The position numbers and the translations under genes were made by a program. Below the pieces are notes generated by a model that made no database searches, had not been told where the DNA came from, and saw only the letters and a program-made list of their open reading frames with translations. Below are positions 22,366 to 34,539 of a DNA stretch of 64,000 nt, piece by piece (the first letter of the stretch is position 1; each line of letters opens with the position of its first letter). Source of the DNA: Phyto melanocephala (taxonomy: Eukaryota; Arthropoda; Insecta; Diptera; Rhinophoridae). Where the stretch lies: contig OW799233.1 of the NCBI GenBank assembly GCA_941918925.1, positions 31,812,421 through 31,876,420 of the forward strand, read 5' to 3'.

Positions 22366-23185
22366 ATGCTTAACAAAAGGTGCTTTTTTGATTATTTTTT
22401 ATCAAAAGGTGCTTTTTTGTTTATTTTTAACAAAAGGTTCTTTTCCCATAATCTTTGTGTAGTTTCACTTTTTACTTTAATGATCAAACCAAACTACAGT
22501 TAAAGTAAAATTAATCAGATGTTAAAGTCTTTGTGGAAAGTCTTTTAATAAAACAGTTTGGTAAAGACTGGAATAAAAATCTGTCATTATTTTGGTACAA
22601 GGACATTTGGTATAGCCAGGATAAAGGTATGGAGGATTCAATAGACGAAAATGTTCTTGCCTAGAAGAAGATGTTGGAACAAGAGTTTAACTATTTAACA
22701 AATTTCATATATATTTAATTTAAGGCTAAGAAAGAAATGTTTAAGTTGCAATTTAATTTAATAAAGCGACAAATATAATATACTTAGCTTAACATTTTTT
22801 ATTATTTTTTTATTAGATCAGGTTTAACAACATTCAGTCAAAATTTTATCGTCATATATGTGTATTCGCATTACAAAATGTACTTTTTCCTTCTATTAAC
22901 AAAACGTGCTTTTTCACTTTTTTTTAACGAAAGGTGTTTTTACTTTATTCCTAACAAAAGGTGCTTTTTTGCTTTCTTTTTTGCAAAAGGTGCTTTTTCC
23001 AAAATAAAAATGGAATTATATCAAACATCCTTAACAGTTAATCGGGTGATTTACGACAGTTAGATGCATCTGTAGATTAGTAAAAATCTTGTAAGCATTT
23101 TCATGTTCTTGCAGTTTTTTAAAGGGGCGAAAAAAATAAATCTCGATTTCCCAAAAATTTGAAATGAGCGAAAAAGCACCTTTTG
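22366..23185. repeat. Recurrent AAAAGGTGCTTTTT motif cluster
   Basis: The word AAAAGGTGCTTTTTTG and close variants recur at about 22376, 22404, 22430 and in 22905-23000, spaced 25-30 bp apart by T-rich DNA. One inverted copy (AAAAAGCACCTTTTG) lies near 23172. The two clusters are separated by about 450 bp of unrelated sequence. Confidence 0.65.
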
Positions 23186-23439
23186 TTCTGCGGCTCCTCA
23201 TATACATATGTATATAAAATATTTGAATTTAACATTAATTCTTATTTTAAATTAAAAAAAATAGTCATATTTTTTTCGAGTTTCTATATTCAAAAGAATA
23301 TAGCGCGTGTGATATTTTTGTCAGTTCAAGTTATCTTGCGTAAAACTTATTGTAAATGTATTCCACTACCTTCAAAACCAATATCATAACCATGATTGCT
23401 TAAGTGGAAGTGCTAGTTTAGCTGCAAAAAATTAAGAAG

Positions 23440-24010
23440 TAGATGATATTAATTTTATTGTTCATGGCATAATTGATTCCAAAACTTTTTCTTTTAAATC
23501 TATTGAAAGTGTTGTTGAAGAAACTGAAGCAGTAAATTTTCAAACAGAATTTTTAAATTCACTGGATATATCTGGGCTACCATCACATTTATTAGAACTA
23601 ATGATTGGTTCTCCAATAATTCTGCTACGAAAACTCAAATGCTTTGAGACTTTGTAATGGAATGGAATGGAATGGTTAATTGTTAAAAAAGTAAAGTCAA
23701 ATATTATTGAAGCAGCCATTATTAAAGGAACATCTTAAGGAGAATGTGTTTTGCTGCCAAGAAATCCCATGATTCCTACTGACACATCGATTAAGTTCAA
23801 ACCGCTGCAGTTTCCGATAAGGTTATCCTTTGCAATGACCATTAAGAAGAACTCAAGGACTCTCACTACAAATATGGGGCTTGGATCTCGAAAATAGTTG
23901 TTTTTCTCAAGGTTAATGTCCGTTCCAGTGTTGGAAAGCCAGCAGATTTATTTATTTACTGCGATAACAGTGAAACAAAAAATATTGTTCGCTGTTTGGC
24001 GTAAACAAAA
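23440..24010 (+). pseudogene. Helitron helicase (Pif1-like) C-terminal relic
   Basis: The plus strand reads INFIVHGIIDSKTFSF, then VNFQTEFLNSLDISGLPSHL and LLELMIGSPIILLRKLK. After a TGGAATGGAATGG slippage and frame change come SNIIEAAIIKG, CVLLPRNPMIPTDT, FKPLQFPI and LSFAMTIKK. A further shift gives a short segment resembling the terminal motif that ends in SRVGKP-x-L-F. The order EFLNSL / GLPPHLLxLKxGxPIxLLRNL / LLPRIPMIPTD / LQFPxxLxFAMTINKSQ is the C-terminal part of eukaryotic Helitron helicases. At least two stops and three frame breaks make it non-functional. The Rep domain and helicase N-terminus are not visible upstream. Confidence 0.8.
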
Positions 24011-24389
24011 ACAAATTTAATTATTTTGCGTTCAATAACCATGTTAATGTGTATGTATTAAAACGCACACACGATGTTTGCAATTCGAGTAACTTTATTG
24101 AATTAAACGTTAAGAATAGAATAAAGAAAAAGAAATGTAAAAAATGATGATTGACATTTCAAGTGTGATTAATATCGGATGTAAATTAAGGGTTGTAGTT
24201 GATCTGCTTCGTTGCTCCAACAGTATGCATAAATAAAGTGTGTTTAATATACATAAAAAAATAAACAAACATTCAACCAAATTTAAACATTTATTAAAGA
24301 CAAAAAAACGTATGGGATAAGTCAAATCTTATATCAAGAGCAAAATAGAAAATAAAAGGGAATACACAAAAACGACAGATTGTAGAATA

Positions 24390-24600
24390 ATTGCACTAAT
24401 AAATAAAATGACTCATATTTAAAACTTGGGTAATTTTGGTGACGAAAAAGAAAATCAAAAATTTTAAACCTTCTGTATTTATGAAAAAAAAAAAACAAAA
24501 AAAAAAGGACTGAGTAATTATAAAATCGATCCTCTCGTCTGTTAGAAAAGCCTATTGGTAATGAAACCTTACAATAAATTACCCAATACAACTAAATTAA
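24390..24600. repeat. Diverged dispersed-repeat unit
   Basis: AAAATGACTCATATTTAAAA and TTGGGTAATTTTGGTGACG parallel the 117-bp units at 22000-22270. It is non-coding; a run of A at 24484-24510 follows. Confidence 0.4.
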
Positions 24601-25560
24601 TAAAAAAATCCTCTACACTAAAATTGTATAGCCCAAATAAGGTTTTAAATTAAAAATACTGCCGCTGAGAATTATATTTTTTATATTAAAAATATATTTT
24701 TACTATTTGTTTACACTCTTCTCATCACCAAGTATTTATGTATTATAACGAACGTTTTATTGTTTATCTACTTAATAAACCCGAATGCCTTAAGTAATTT
24801 TAAGTGTTGCCATTTAAGCATTTATTATCCTTTTTTTATGTCAAACTTAGAGCTTTTATTTTAGATTTCATTAGATATTTACTAGATTTTTTCATTCACT
24901 ATTTTTGAGTTTCTCAGTTTAAAAACAACTTAAAATGGTTAAATGTATTTTGTTACACACACCGCGATATAGGAAAAAACGAAAAAGGATATAGGTTGAG
25001 ATTTCTTTAAAGTTAATATATTTTTCTTTTTTAAATAAGATTTTCACTTGAAAAATAGGTATAAGATAAAGTGTATTTTTGTTTGTATTTTGTCAACATT
25101 TAGCTATTCTATAGCTGAGTGTAGTTTACTCTTCTTTAACTTGTTATTCCTTGTAACACTGGTTGAGTTGATAAGTATAAAAATTCCAAAAATATGCAGA
25201 CATTCATTCCATATACTTTAAGCATCTATAAAATACCATAAACCTATTTTAACTTTTATTGTTATTTTTTTCCAGCTTTTGCTATTTAGAATGCTAAGAA
25301 TTATGAAGTGGAATACTTAAACACAAGGAAAGAAAATATGGAAAAAATAAATTTATGGTGTATTTCTTTTTATGATCTTTTATTTTTAAGATTTTTTAAA
25401 TTAACTTTTAGAAATAAATAAATTAAAATTTAAATTATGTACTGTATAAACAAAGGGTTTTTAAAGGCAAACCTTTAAAGGACAGAGTGAGGTGCAAATC
25501 GTGTTACGAGAGATAATTTTTTTTTCTATGTGAGTAACAGTTTAATTTTTTTTATTTTGT
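24601..25560. other. AT-rich stretch, nothing recognised
   Basis: No coding, repeat or RNA signal was seen. Confidence 0.45.
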
Positions 25561-25579
25561 CAGGGAATAATTACGAATT

Positions 25580-26300
25580 ATTAAAATTGATACATGCGAT
25601 ACCGAATTAAGAATTTGGATAGTGCAACGGTATTATGATCTGTCGTCTTACTTTTGCATTCAAAATTAGGATTATGAGTGGCTGGTTAACATGATTACCG
25701 AATCTTGGAGCATCGATAAACCTATGTCGCGGCTGTGACATAAGTCAGGAAAATCCTAGTGTTTCTTCTAAAAACCTTTCAGCAAAAATTTGAATTAACA
25801 GACCATCAATACAATGGATAATTTATGAAAATCGAGACTTGTTTCAATACAAACCCGGATTAAGAGCTCATAGTCCAAAACTTTTTAAATTTGCCTATTC
25901 TCCCATTTGTTACAAAATTACTAAAATGACTAAAGAAGACAAAAGTTTGATAAATTTCTGGTTCATGCCTGATAAGTACCATCTTAATATCAACTGTAAT
26001 ATATACAAGTAAAATGTCCATGGAGTGAATTTAGTACAGAAATATTCCACGAATAACTATGTGGTAAATATTTTTGTCAAGTTTCATTGTTGAAAACGCT
26101 ATTATTGTGACATATTTCAAAGATGTTAAATGCATTTATTTTAACCCAAGAAATAAATATTTCAAAAGCATTTAGTTCCACCATAATCGAGCAATGGCAC
26201 ACATAGCCAGACCGGTTATGGCTGAGTTTTTAATAAAAATTTCCAAAAAGGTCATTGAAAATGACTGCACGAGACCTCTTTTCATGTGGTTATTTCAGGG
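25580..26300 (+). pseudogene. Highly decayed mariner-type transposase
   Basis: Recognisable pieces on the plus strand, in the right order: WSIDKPMSRL near 25710 (compare the linker motif of mariners), YFKDVKC near 26110, FHHNRAMAHIARPVMAEFL (about 26172-26235), where mariners have WFQQDGATCHTA, and after a frame break ARDLFSCGYFRVYE near 26265, where they have SPDL-P-D-FLWGYLK. Several stops and frame changes lie between them, and the catalytic Asp of the second motif is Asn. Ends were not found. Confidence 0.5.
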
Positions 26301-27312
26301 TATACGAAATGAAAGCAACGAATTAAAGGCGAAACTTATTTTAATCTTTCACGCAGCAATAAAAAATTATATAATCATTTAGCGTATAGCCGTCAATAAG
26401 CATGGAGTTCATTTATGTTCTCTTATATTTAATACAACTAGTTATATAAAATTAAATCTAATTTTCTATGCAATAAATATCATTCTTGAAAAGCAAAAAT
26501 TATAAAAATATATTTGAATTTCTTTCTGTAGCACAGTTGGTGCGCCACCCTGTATAAGGACAATATTTAATTTCCGTAAGAAAGTAATTTAATTACAATA
26601 TAAAATATGAAAAAAAGGAAGAACAAAAATAACAATTATTTCAAGAGTTGTATTGTTGTGCTGATAATTTATTAGGGTTGATATGAAATATAAACATTTT
26701 ATTGCTTCAACAATTAAAACATGTGTAAATAAATGTTTTTGATTTTTTGAAGTTATTAAAATAAATTTATACACTTTCCTAAATGGTGTAATAAAAAAGT
26801 TAATTTTCTATAATATTAATGACCCACTGTGACTGCTGTATAAGCTATTGTTAAGATATCAAATAACTAAACATCTGTTAATATATTAAAGTTTTTTGTA
26901 TACAAAATAGTATAAAGCAAATCGTATTAAATATTCTGTTATTTCTTTTGTTTCTCAAAATTACTTATTTTAATGTGAAATATCTATACATATTGTGACA
27001 TCAGTTTAGAATATCACATATGTTTGTGTACTCTAATAAAGTTATGAAGAAAACTTATTAACTTTCTGGAAGTTTTTTTCTTTCGTAGAAAAACTAACAT
27101 CTTACATTAGCATTTATTATACATTATTATTGCGATTTACATATATAATTTTCTTTTCTTTGATAATAATAACAGTTGTACAACAACAATACATAATTAA
27201 AGTTAATTCTAAATTGCATACTTATTAATATTAAAATTTGATTGACGTAATACTATAATAATATAATTCCAATATATTATTAACGAAATCGCAAGTAAGT
27301 ATAAGTTTTAAT
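26301..27312. other. AT-rich stretch, nothing recognised
   Basis: Short words such as TTGGTGCGCCACCCTGTAT near 26540 look like a transposon-end relic, but no partner was found. Otherwise nothing was seen. Confidence 0.4.
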
Positions 27313-28960
27313 CTATATATTGAGTAACGTGACTGACTGACTGACTGATATATCATCCTACAGCCTAAACGCAAAGAGCTAGAGACATGAAATTTGGACA
27401 ATCGGTTCCTCTTTCTATGTAAAGCTCCTCTAAGAAGGAGGAGAAATTCGTACTTTAAGGGGGTAAAAAAGGGTAAAAACGGGTAAAATTGGTAATCTTA
27501 TATCTGCTAAATTAAAAATGATACAAATAAAATTGAAAAAGTATTGTAATTTGCACAAAAATAAAGCTGACAGGTGTCTGGCCTTTTTTTGAATTTTCAA
27601 CCCCTATGGGGGAAAAACGGGTAAAAACTATAATTCGGTACTTTTTTGGTACCTATGTAACTCTCAAACACATAGAGATAGGAAAAAAATTTAAACTGTT
27701 TTAAGTAATACGCGAAAAAAAAATTAATAGGAATTCGGCAATTTTTTCAAAATCCCATGTATAAGGGATAAAAATTGTCCCTTTTTTTGGTACTTAAAAA
27801 AAAAAAAACTTGATCATTATTATTGCCTAATAGGAAATGGACAATTATTTTGGTGAAATTTTTGGAAACTTTTAGGGGGACAAAAAAGGTACCAAAAAGG
27901 AAAAAACACCGGAATTGTGTGTAATTGTAATTGTCATACAATTTGTAATAGGGATTTCACCAGACATACAAAATAATGTAATTTGGTCTAAACTTAAACA
28001 CATTCATAAGAGGGTAGAAAGGGGAAAAGTCGGGAAAGGAGTTTGGTACTTTTTAGAACATAATTACCTAAATGCGAAAAAGAGTAGAATTGCTCACTTT
28101 AAATAATGTTGATGAAAATATTTTTTTTTTGTGTATCATAAATATTTAAACATTTTAAACTTGGATTTTATACATTGATATGGGAAATCCAAATGAGGTA
28201 CTTTTCTGGGTACTTTTTGTAATTTCTACGTTTTTAATGCTAGAATTTCGATATTAGTGACTATTGATTCGATTTGAGTTTAAAATGTTATGGGCTACCG
28301 AAAAGGTACTTTTTTGGATTTTTATGGTACTTTTTGTATTTTCTACGTTTATAAAGGTAGAATTGTAAAATAAAGTACTCTTGATTCCAGATGAGACTAA
28401 AAATGTTATGGGCGACCCAAAAAGTACTTTTTTAAATTTTTATGGCACTTTTTGTATTTTCTACGTTTATAAAGGTAGAATTGTAAAATAAAGGACTCTT
28501 GATTCCAGGTGAGACTAAAAATGTTATGGGCGACCCAAAAAGTACTTTTTTAAATTTTTATGGTACTTTTTTTATTTTTTACGTTTGCGAAGCTAGAATT
28601 TCGAAATTAGTGACTATTGAGACAAGGTGAGACTGGGCGACCAAAAAGGTTCTTTTTAGAATTTTTATTGTACTTTTTGTGTGTTGAACGTTTATGAAGA
28701 TAGAATTTTGAAATAAGGGGCTATTGGTTCAAATTTAGAATAAAAATGATAAGAGCGAATCAAAAGGTGCCCTTTCGCATTTTTATTGTACTTTTGGCAT
28801 TTTTATTGTATTTTTTGTACTATTACTTTTGAAAACATAGATTCTTAAAATTATTAGTTTTTAATCCGAATTCTAACTGTAAGTGTTACGGACTAAAAAA
28901 AATTCTCATTTTTATCTCATTTTTTTTTTGCACTTTTTATATTTTGCCATGTGCTTTTGT
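27313..28960 (+). mobile_element. Helitron-like repeat with internal tandem blocks (3' end not found)
   Basis: It starts TCTATATATTGAGTAACG after A, then (GACT)n, then a block ending GAGACATGAAATTTGGACAA, an arrangement seen at the 5' ends of arthropod Helitron families. The middle is rich in GGGTAAAAACGGG and GGTAC words. From about 28190 to 28800 there are about five diverged units of about 118 bp with ATGTTATGGGCGACC and TACTTTTTGTATTTTCTACG. No CTAG terminus was identified; the foldback element at 28971 follows directly. Confidence 0.55.
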
Positions 28961-28970
28961 AAATTAAATT

Positions 28971-29217
28971 AATTTTTATACGAACTTTTAATGTTTTAAA
29001 TACAATATTTATATATTTCTGACCTGAGTTAATTTTTTTTAGTTCTTCTATACGAAGAGATTAAATTTTTCTATTTGTGATAATAGTAGAATACGCTGAT
29101 AAAAGTAAGTTAACTTATAGAAGAATTAAAAATAATGAACTCAAGCTAGAAATAAATAAATAAATAAATAAATAAATATTGCCTTTAAAACATTAAAAGT
29201 TCGTATAAAAATTAATT
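28971..29217. mobile_element. Foldback (long inverted repeat) MITE
   Basis: The left arm begins AATTAATTTTTATACGAACT and the right arm (29183-29217) is its exact reverse complement over about 34 bases. Pairing continues imperfectly through GAGTTAATT and AGTTCTTCTATA inward, so almost the whole 247 bp folds into one hairpin. An (AAAT)n run interrupts the right arm at about 29150-29178. No coding capacity. Confidence 0.75.
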
Positions 29218-29399
29218 CGTTATTATTTAAAAAATAAATACATTTCCCACAGCTGTTAAAAAAACGTTTGAAGTTTAATCTTAAAACTTCCTAAAAAAAT
29301 TGCAAAGTCGCCTTAAAGCGTTTCCTTAAAATTTACATATTAAAACTTAGTTTGTCAAGCTTCAAGATAACCGACATTTATAATTCGAGTATTACATAA

Positions 29400-29765
29400 A
29401 CAGACTTGTCTAGTAGAATATAGTAAACGATGAAAAAACTAAAAATCCAAGATGGAAAATATATAAATCATACATAGTATTTAACTTTTTGTTGCGTTCA
29501 AGTCCCATTTTATTGACATTAAATGACAGCCTTGATTATTAGAATTCAAAATGGTGGAAAATATGTTTTATTCAACTTCTCATTGTGTGCATTAACACTC
29601 TTAAATCCAAGATGACGTCGGAAAAATCATGTCCTTTAAGTAAATTAAACTCGAAATCTATGCTATGGAACGACGAAGTTCTTACTATCTTCTATATGCA
29701 TTCCTATATACATGATGATGAAGGATATATAGGATTTGGCACGAAGAAATATATGAAACTAAATT
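29400..29765 (+). repeat. Decayed DINE-1-like fragment
   Basis: Internal phrases CTAGTAGAATATAGTAAACG, AAAATCCAAGATGG and AAATCCAAGATGACGTCGG recur in related form at 34.5-35.0 kb and 41.8 kb. It ends GATGATGAAGGATATATAGG followed by TTTGGCACGAAG, a decayed form of the subterminal repeat and hairpin of the plus-orientation elements. Confidence 0.5.
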
Positions 29766-30783
29766 AAATTTTGAAGTGTGATAGCAGGATCGCTTAAATA
29801 AGCAAATTTAAAATTCTTTAAAACTTTTAAAATGAACAGTATACAGAAGAGAATAAAATACTTTGTCACGATGTTCTTTACGTATGTGGATAAATTTATC
29901 TAACAAAATCACCATGAATACAAGCTGCTCATAAGGATAGCAATTTTAAATAAATGATGCCATTGATTTGACATATTATGCCGACCACATTTTAATAGAA
30001 TTCAAAGTACTGGTACACTATTTTATATCTGGTATTACATTCAGATTCTTAGACACAGCTAATGTTTAGATTTCTAGAAAAATTTTATATAATTTTTATT
30101 TTTTTTTTCAATGCAAAAATTATTGCAAATCTTTTAACCTCCTGGAAGATTTTTATATATTAAACAAAAGACATATTTCATATACTAAAAGTTTTGCAAA
30201 TGTTGCTTGGTAACTACGTATCAAAAAATTTTTAAAACCTTACTTTACATTAATGTGAAAAATAACTTCGTTAATATGTTTTACCTTACACCGCTTAAAA
30301 TTTCATTTTTTTTAATTTACTGATAATATAAAAAAAAAAAATGTTTTTAATAAAACAAATTTTTAAATCCTTAATGTGCTTTAAGGCCTTACATATAAAC
30401 TTAAGGACTCACAGTTTAAGTAGCACAAAGGTGATTTAACATGAGAAAAAGAAAGCAAAAAATTATATGGTTTATATATTTTTTTTCATAAAAAACAGTA
30501 AAGCAGTAAGAATTTAAAATGTGAAAGCATTAGCTAAAGAGGCACCTTAAAAAATACTTGTGATTTAAATAACAAAAACAAAAGTGCACACTGGGATCAA
30601 TGTAATTTTTGTGGATCAAAAGTAAAAATAATTTAAAGTGATTATTAAAGTCAATTTGATTATATATTTAGGCATACGTATATTCAAGTAGTACACTTGT
30701 TTAGTTTTCGCATATCTTTGTCACAGTTAGGCAACTAGATTCGCTGAAATAAGTAGAGGATACACCTAAAGCCACCATCGGTC
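29766..30783. other. AT-rich stretch, nothing recognised
   Basis: No coding or repeat signal was recognised. Confidence 0.4.
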
Positions 30784-31029
30784 TTAAATATTTAAAAAGT
30801 TTTTTAATTTCATAGATTCTAGAACATCTGAAGAATAATTATTGAAAAGACTAACAATTGAACAAAGAATATGACTTTGATAATAAGCTGATCTGTAGAT
30901 TCTGGGATTCGGAAAATCCAAGTGCAAATTACACCCTATTATGTGTACAGTATGGTCCCTACTTTTTTGAAAATTAAGATGAAAGTGCTTGGGTTGTGAC
31001 GACTTGCTTTTTGAGAATATATCTGACAT
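30784..31029 (-). pseudogene. Possible LINE reverse-transcriptase C-terminal tail
   Basis: An open minus-strand stretch of 81 codons. The part reading PNPRIYRSAYYQSHILCSIV, followed by SLFNNYSSDVLESMKL, follows the pattern of the C-terminal tail of CR1/Jockey-like LINE ORF2 (R-T-x-x-Y--SF-PS-I-LWN-LP-DV). No reverse-transcriptase core is visible upstream on this strand. The adjacent minus frame at 31122-31448 is hydrophobic and unrecognised. Confidence 0.4.
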
Positions 31030-31499
31030 GTGTTTTCAGCAGCATGGAACAACTTCCTGCACTACCAAAGACTTAATGGTTTATTAAAAATAATTGGTCA
31101 GAACCCGATTTTTTTTTTGCGTTATTTTAAGCGAGTATAAGTGAAAAAACCCGACACAATCCATAAAATTAACGCCAACATTGTTACAGAAATTCGATAA
31201 CTATAGCCACAAAATTTGAAGGATGTTATGATGTTAAGCAATGTCAAAAAGCACAAAGTAACATAGCGTAAGTTTGACGATCGAAATAGAAAAAATATTT
31301 TACCTACGTACTTGTCTGTGTACCGCTCGTCCATTCTAACATCCTCCTGCAAATTAATAATTAATAAAAGTTTTGGTGTACAGAAGTCTACACTTAAATT
31401 AATGGCGGTTTTAGATTTGACCATAGGGTTGTTAGACAATTTTATCAATGAAATGAAATATTACAGTACAACTAAAAATTTCAAAATCCTTATATTACG

Positions 31500-31960
31500 A
31501 AACAATTATATTCATCGCCAGTTCGACCTATTCTAGAATACGGATCAATTATATGGGATCCTTACTATAATATTCATATTGAGTGTATCGAGTGTGTACA
31601 AAAGAAGTTTTTAATATTTTGTCTAAGTGGCCTTGGATGGAATTCGTTTTTACTACCTTCATACGAAAGCAGACTCTGCCTTATGAAATTACCAACTTAA
31701 AAAAGTCGTCGTTCAATGCTGGTTTTTTATTTGTGCTGGGCCTAATTTAAGGCGATGTCGATTCTGAATTCCTGCTAAGTAAATTATCTTTTAATGTTCC
31801 AATCAGACCAACTCAAAACTTCCGTCTTTTGACCTTGAAATACTATAGATCCAACTATACTAATAATGATCCCCTTCGTCGTATAAGTGGAAACTTTTAT
31901 AAACCTTTATCACCTTATTGGCCTTAATAAAAGTAAAGAAATTGTGAAAAAAATATTATT
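31500..31960 (+). pseudogene. Jockey-type LINE ORF2 C-terminal relic
   Basis: The plus strand reads PVRPILEYGSIIWDPYYN, then IECVQKKFLIFCLSGLGWNS and LPSYESRLCLMKLPT before a TAA. It continues with KSRRSMLVFYLC and, in other frames, weak matches to the final tail (a 'LNVPIRPTQNFRLLTLKYYRSNY'-like stretch read in parts). LVRPILEYAS-VWSPYY---I-R-E-VQ-RF is the standard region after the reverse-transcriptase core in Jockey-like elements. Stops and frame changes make it dead. The core reverse transcriptase is absent. Confidence 0.75.
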
Positions 31961-33770
31961 TTCTGTTTAATCGTTTAATTGTATAGAATATTATTTTATA
32001 TATAACCTTAAGTTTGTTTTGTTATTCTACATACACACATTAGTCTGTAGGATATATAATCTATGGACAATAAATTAAATATATAAATAAATACACATTA
32101 TTTTGTCTACTCATCTATTTTTTCTAACCCAATGTGCAATATGATAATTTCAAGGAATTAGAAATAAAATCCAGATAAGAGAAAAAAAATAGAAATAATA
32201 CAAATAAGTAAAAGTTAATTAAAAAACACTTTTCATTTAAAATGTTTAACTTTTTTACATTAAAAATAAAACATTTTGTCCACTGACCATATTTTGTTGG
32301 TGGAATATTGCTACTGAATATTTTTATGATATTTTAGTTTTATGTTAAAGATATATATATTATTTTTGGCTTTCTTTTATGTAAAGTGAAGATATTGTGA
32401 GGCTTAAAAATACTAAATCCTCAGATACTGTAACTTGGCAGATTTTTTTGTTTAATTTTTTTTTTTAGAAATATAAATCATTGGTATTGGCTTTTTAAAT
32501 AAAGTTAATTTTTTTTTAATCTCAATTACCATATTAAGGTACAGAGACTATCTTGAATTGTTCAAGAGTATTTTTCAAATATGTTTATAAGCTACCAATT
32601 CCCTCTACATCAACCTCAATATTTTTATTAAGATTTTATAGAAAAAAGAATTTTTTTTTGTAATTCTTGTAACTTTTTGTAGAATAAAACTAAACGTTTA
32701 CTTTTCTACTGCGTTAAAAAGTTAATGTTATTACCTGCATTAAATGCTAATTTTATGTGCATATTATCTTTCAACCCGTAAAAGACAATAGCCATTAGAA
32801 TGATGCGGCTTTTTCATCGTCGTCTAATATAATTTTATTGTTTTCATTTACAACCGTTTTAAGGTTATAAGTTTTTCTACCAAGTAGGTTGTCTACAAAA
32901 TTGTTGTTTTTTTTTTATCTTTAAATTATTCTTGTAATGATTATGCATTAGATTGTTGTAAGATAATTTGATGGCTATTCAGTGTCGATGGTGTTGCAAT
33001 ATTGTTATGATATTTCCCTCCTGTCTTTAATACAGGGTTTTTATTAGCTATTAGGGATTACGAAGGTTATCAGCAAATTTCATGTATCTAAATGTTATAG
33101 GATTTCTTACACAAATTATCCATTTACGAGCTGAGCACGGTCTATCTTACTCATGTGGATTTAACTTTTATGATGTTTTCTTTAGAATATAGATTTTATT
33201 ACTGACAAAAATAAAGTGAAAAAAATGTATATTCGGCTACTAAATCTTTTATATGTCTAAATTTGAAAGGTTACTACATCTATATATAGCTTTGATCAGA
33301 CTAAAACAAAATTGTGCGGACTAGTATAGCCTAAGTTTATATATTAACGTAGTTCTGTGATAGCAAATGACGACAGTGAAAGATTATTTTTTATATAAAA
33401 GTTGCATAAAATTTCTTAGAGATGGTTCTAAAGCATATGAAGCCTATGAAGCCATAAGCGGTGGTCTGTAGATAGAATTAATTTGATTTTATTTCATATT
33501 GATAAGGGGATCAGTATGAACAGTTATAACTTATACCTAAACATCCTTTTTAACTTTTGTTACTCTTAAGTTTTTACTTCTTTTAACGAGCCATAGCCAC
33601 ATACGAAATAATATCTTAACTTCGATGATGGATTTACGGTTGAGTCAAGATGGTAAAAAAGTTGAAAAAGTTCCTCGTTTTTAGTAGAAATTAAATAACC
33701 AGTTCTAATATATAATAACATTTAAACAAATTTTTCATGATGTTCTTCAACTTAGGCCACTTAATTAAAT
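31961..33770. other. AT-rich stretch, nothing recognised
   Basis: No gene or transposon end was recognised. The short open frames found here are AT-driven. Confidence 0.4.
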
Positions 33771-33819
33771 TCATCAAATATTCGGCATAAAAGAAAACCC
33801 GATTTTTTATTAATTCGAA

Positions 33820-34078
33820 AAACCTTATTATTAAAAAACCGGTTTGAATAACCGGTTTTTATTTTTTTTATGTTTTTACTTATATAAAACTAAAAACAAC
33901 ACGAATTTTATTTAGTTTAGTTTAGTTTTTATTCAAAATAACCCTATTATTTAAAAACCGGTTTTCGGTTTTTTACATGTAAATTCGGTTTGTATAACCG
34001 GTTTTTATTTTTTTATGTTTTTACTTATATAAAAGTAAAAAAACACGAATTTTATTTAGTTTACTTTTTATTCAAAAT
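33820..34078 (+). repeat. Duplicated unit with AACCGGTT palindromes
   Basis: AACCGGTTTTTATTTTTT, then ATGTTTTTACTTATATAAAA, then CACGAATTTTATTTAGTTTA and TTTTTATTCAAAAT occurs twice (about 33848-33945 and 33998-34075), about 150 bp apart. Between and before the copies are hairpins with AAACCGGTTTGAATAACCGG and AAAACCGGTTTTCGGTTTTT. Confidence 0.75.
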
Positions 34079-34229
34079 TGTTTAGAGTTTAAAATAATCA
34101 GTCATTAAAATTGAAATCAATTCAAAAAACTTAATAATACGTTGCTAGTACAATTGTAATGTATCTGCCGGGTGTCCCAACTAGAACGCAATTTTTAAAT
34201 TTTAAATATTTAAAAAAAAATCGTGAAAC

Positions 34230-34360
34230 TTTATTATATCGTAAATTAGACAGAATGAGGTTATGTATGGAACATATCATGCAGATGACCGCCGCGGCTT
34301 TGCTGGAACACACGCGATCTTCTAATGAAATTTTCAATGACCTTTTTGCATAAATGCTGC
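34230..34360 (-). pseudogene. Mariner-type transposase C-terminal fragment
   Basis: The minus strand reads KKVIENFIRRSRVFQQSRGG followed by HLHDMFHT at about 34350-34270, which matches the usual mariner/Tc1 end (V-ENF--R---C---GGHL-D--FHT). Just downstream on the same strand GTTGGGACACCCGG may be part of the transposon end, where such elements have a terminal repeat. The rest of the transposase is missing. Confidence 0.6.
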
Positions 34361-34539
34361 GGTATTTCCATAATCTTTAAAATTATTTTTGGGAAAAACT
34401 GACTAACCGGTTAGAAACTAACTGAGATATGTTAACAAATATACAACTACTTCGCTGTTTATCCTAAAACTCACAAACGCAAAAAAATTTTATGCAGCTT
34501 CTGGATAACAGAGAGCAGCGATGTGCATATTAAAATAAA

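Noticed and set aside
31122..31448. Hydrophobic minus frame resembling a membrane protein
   Set aside because: Hydrophobicity is expected from AT-rich codons; no recognisable family, start context or neighbouring exons.
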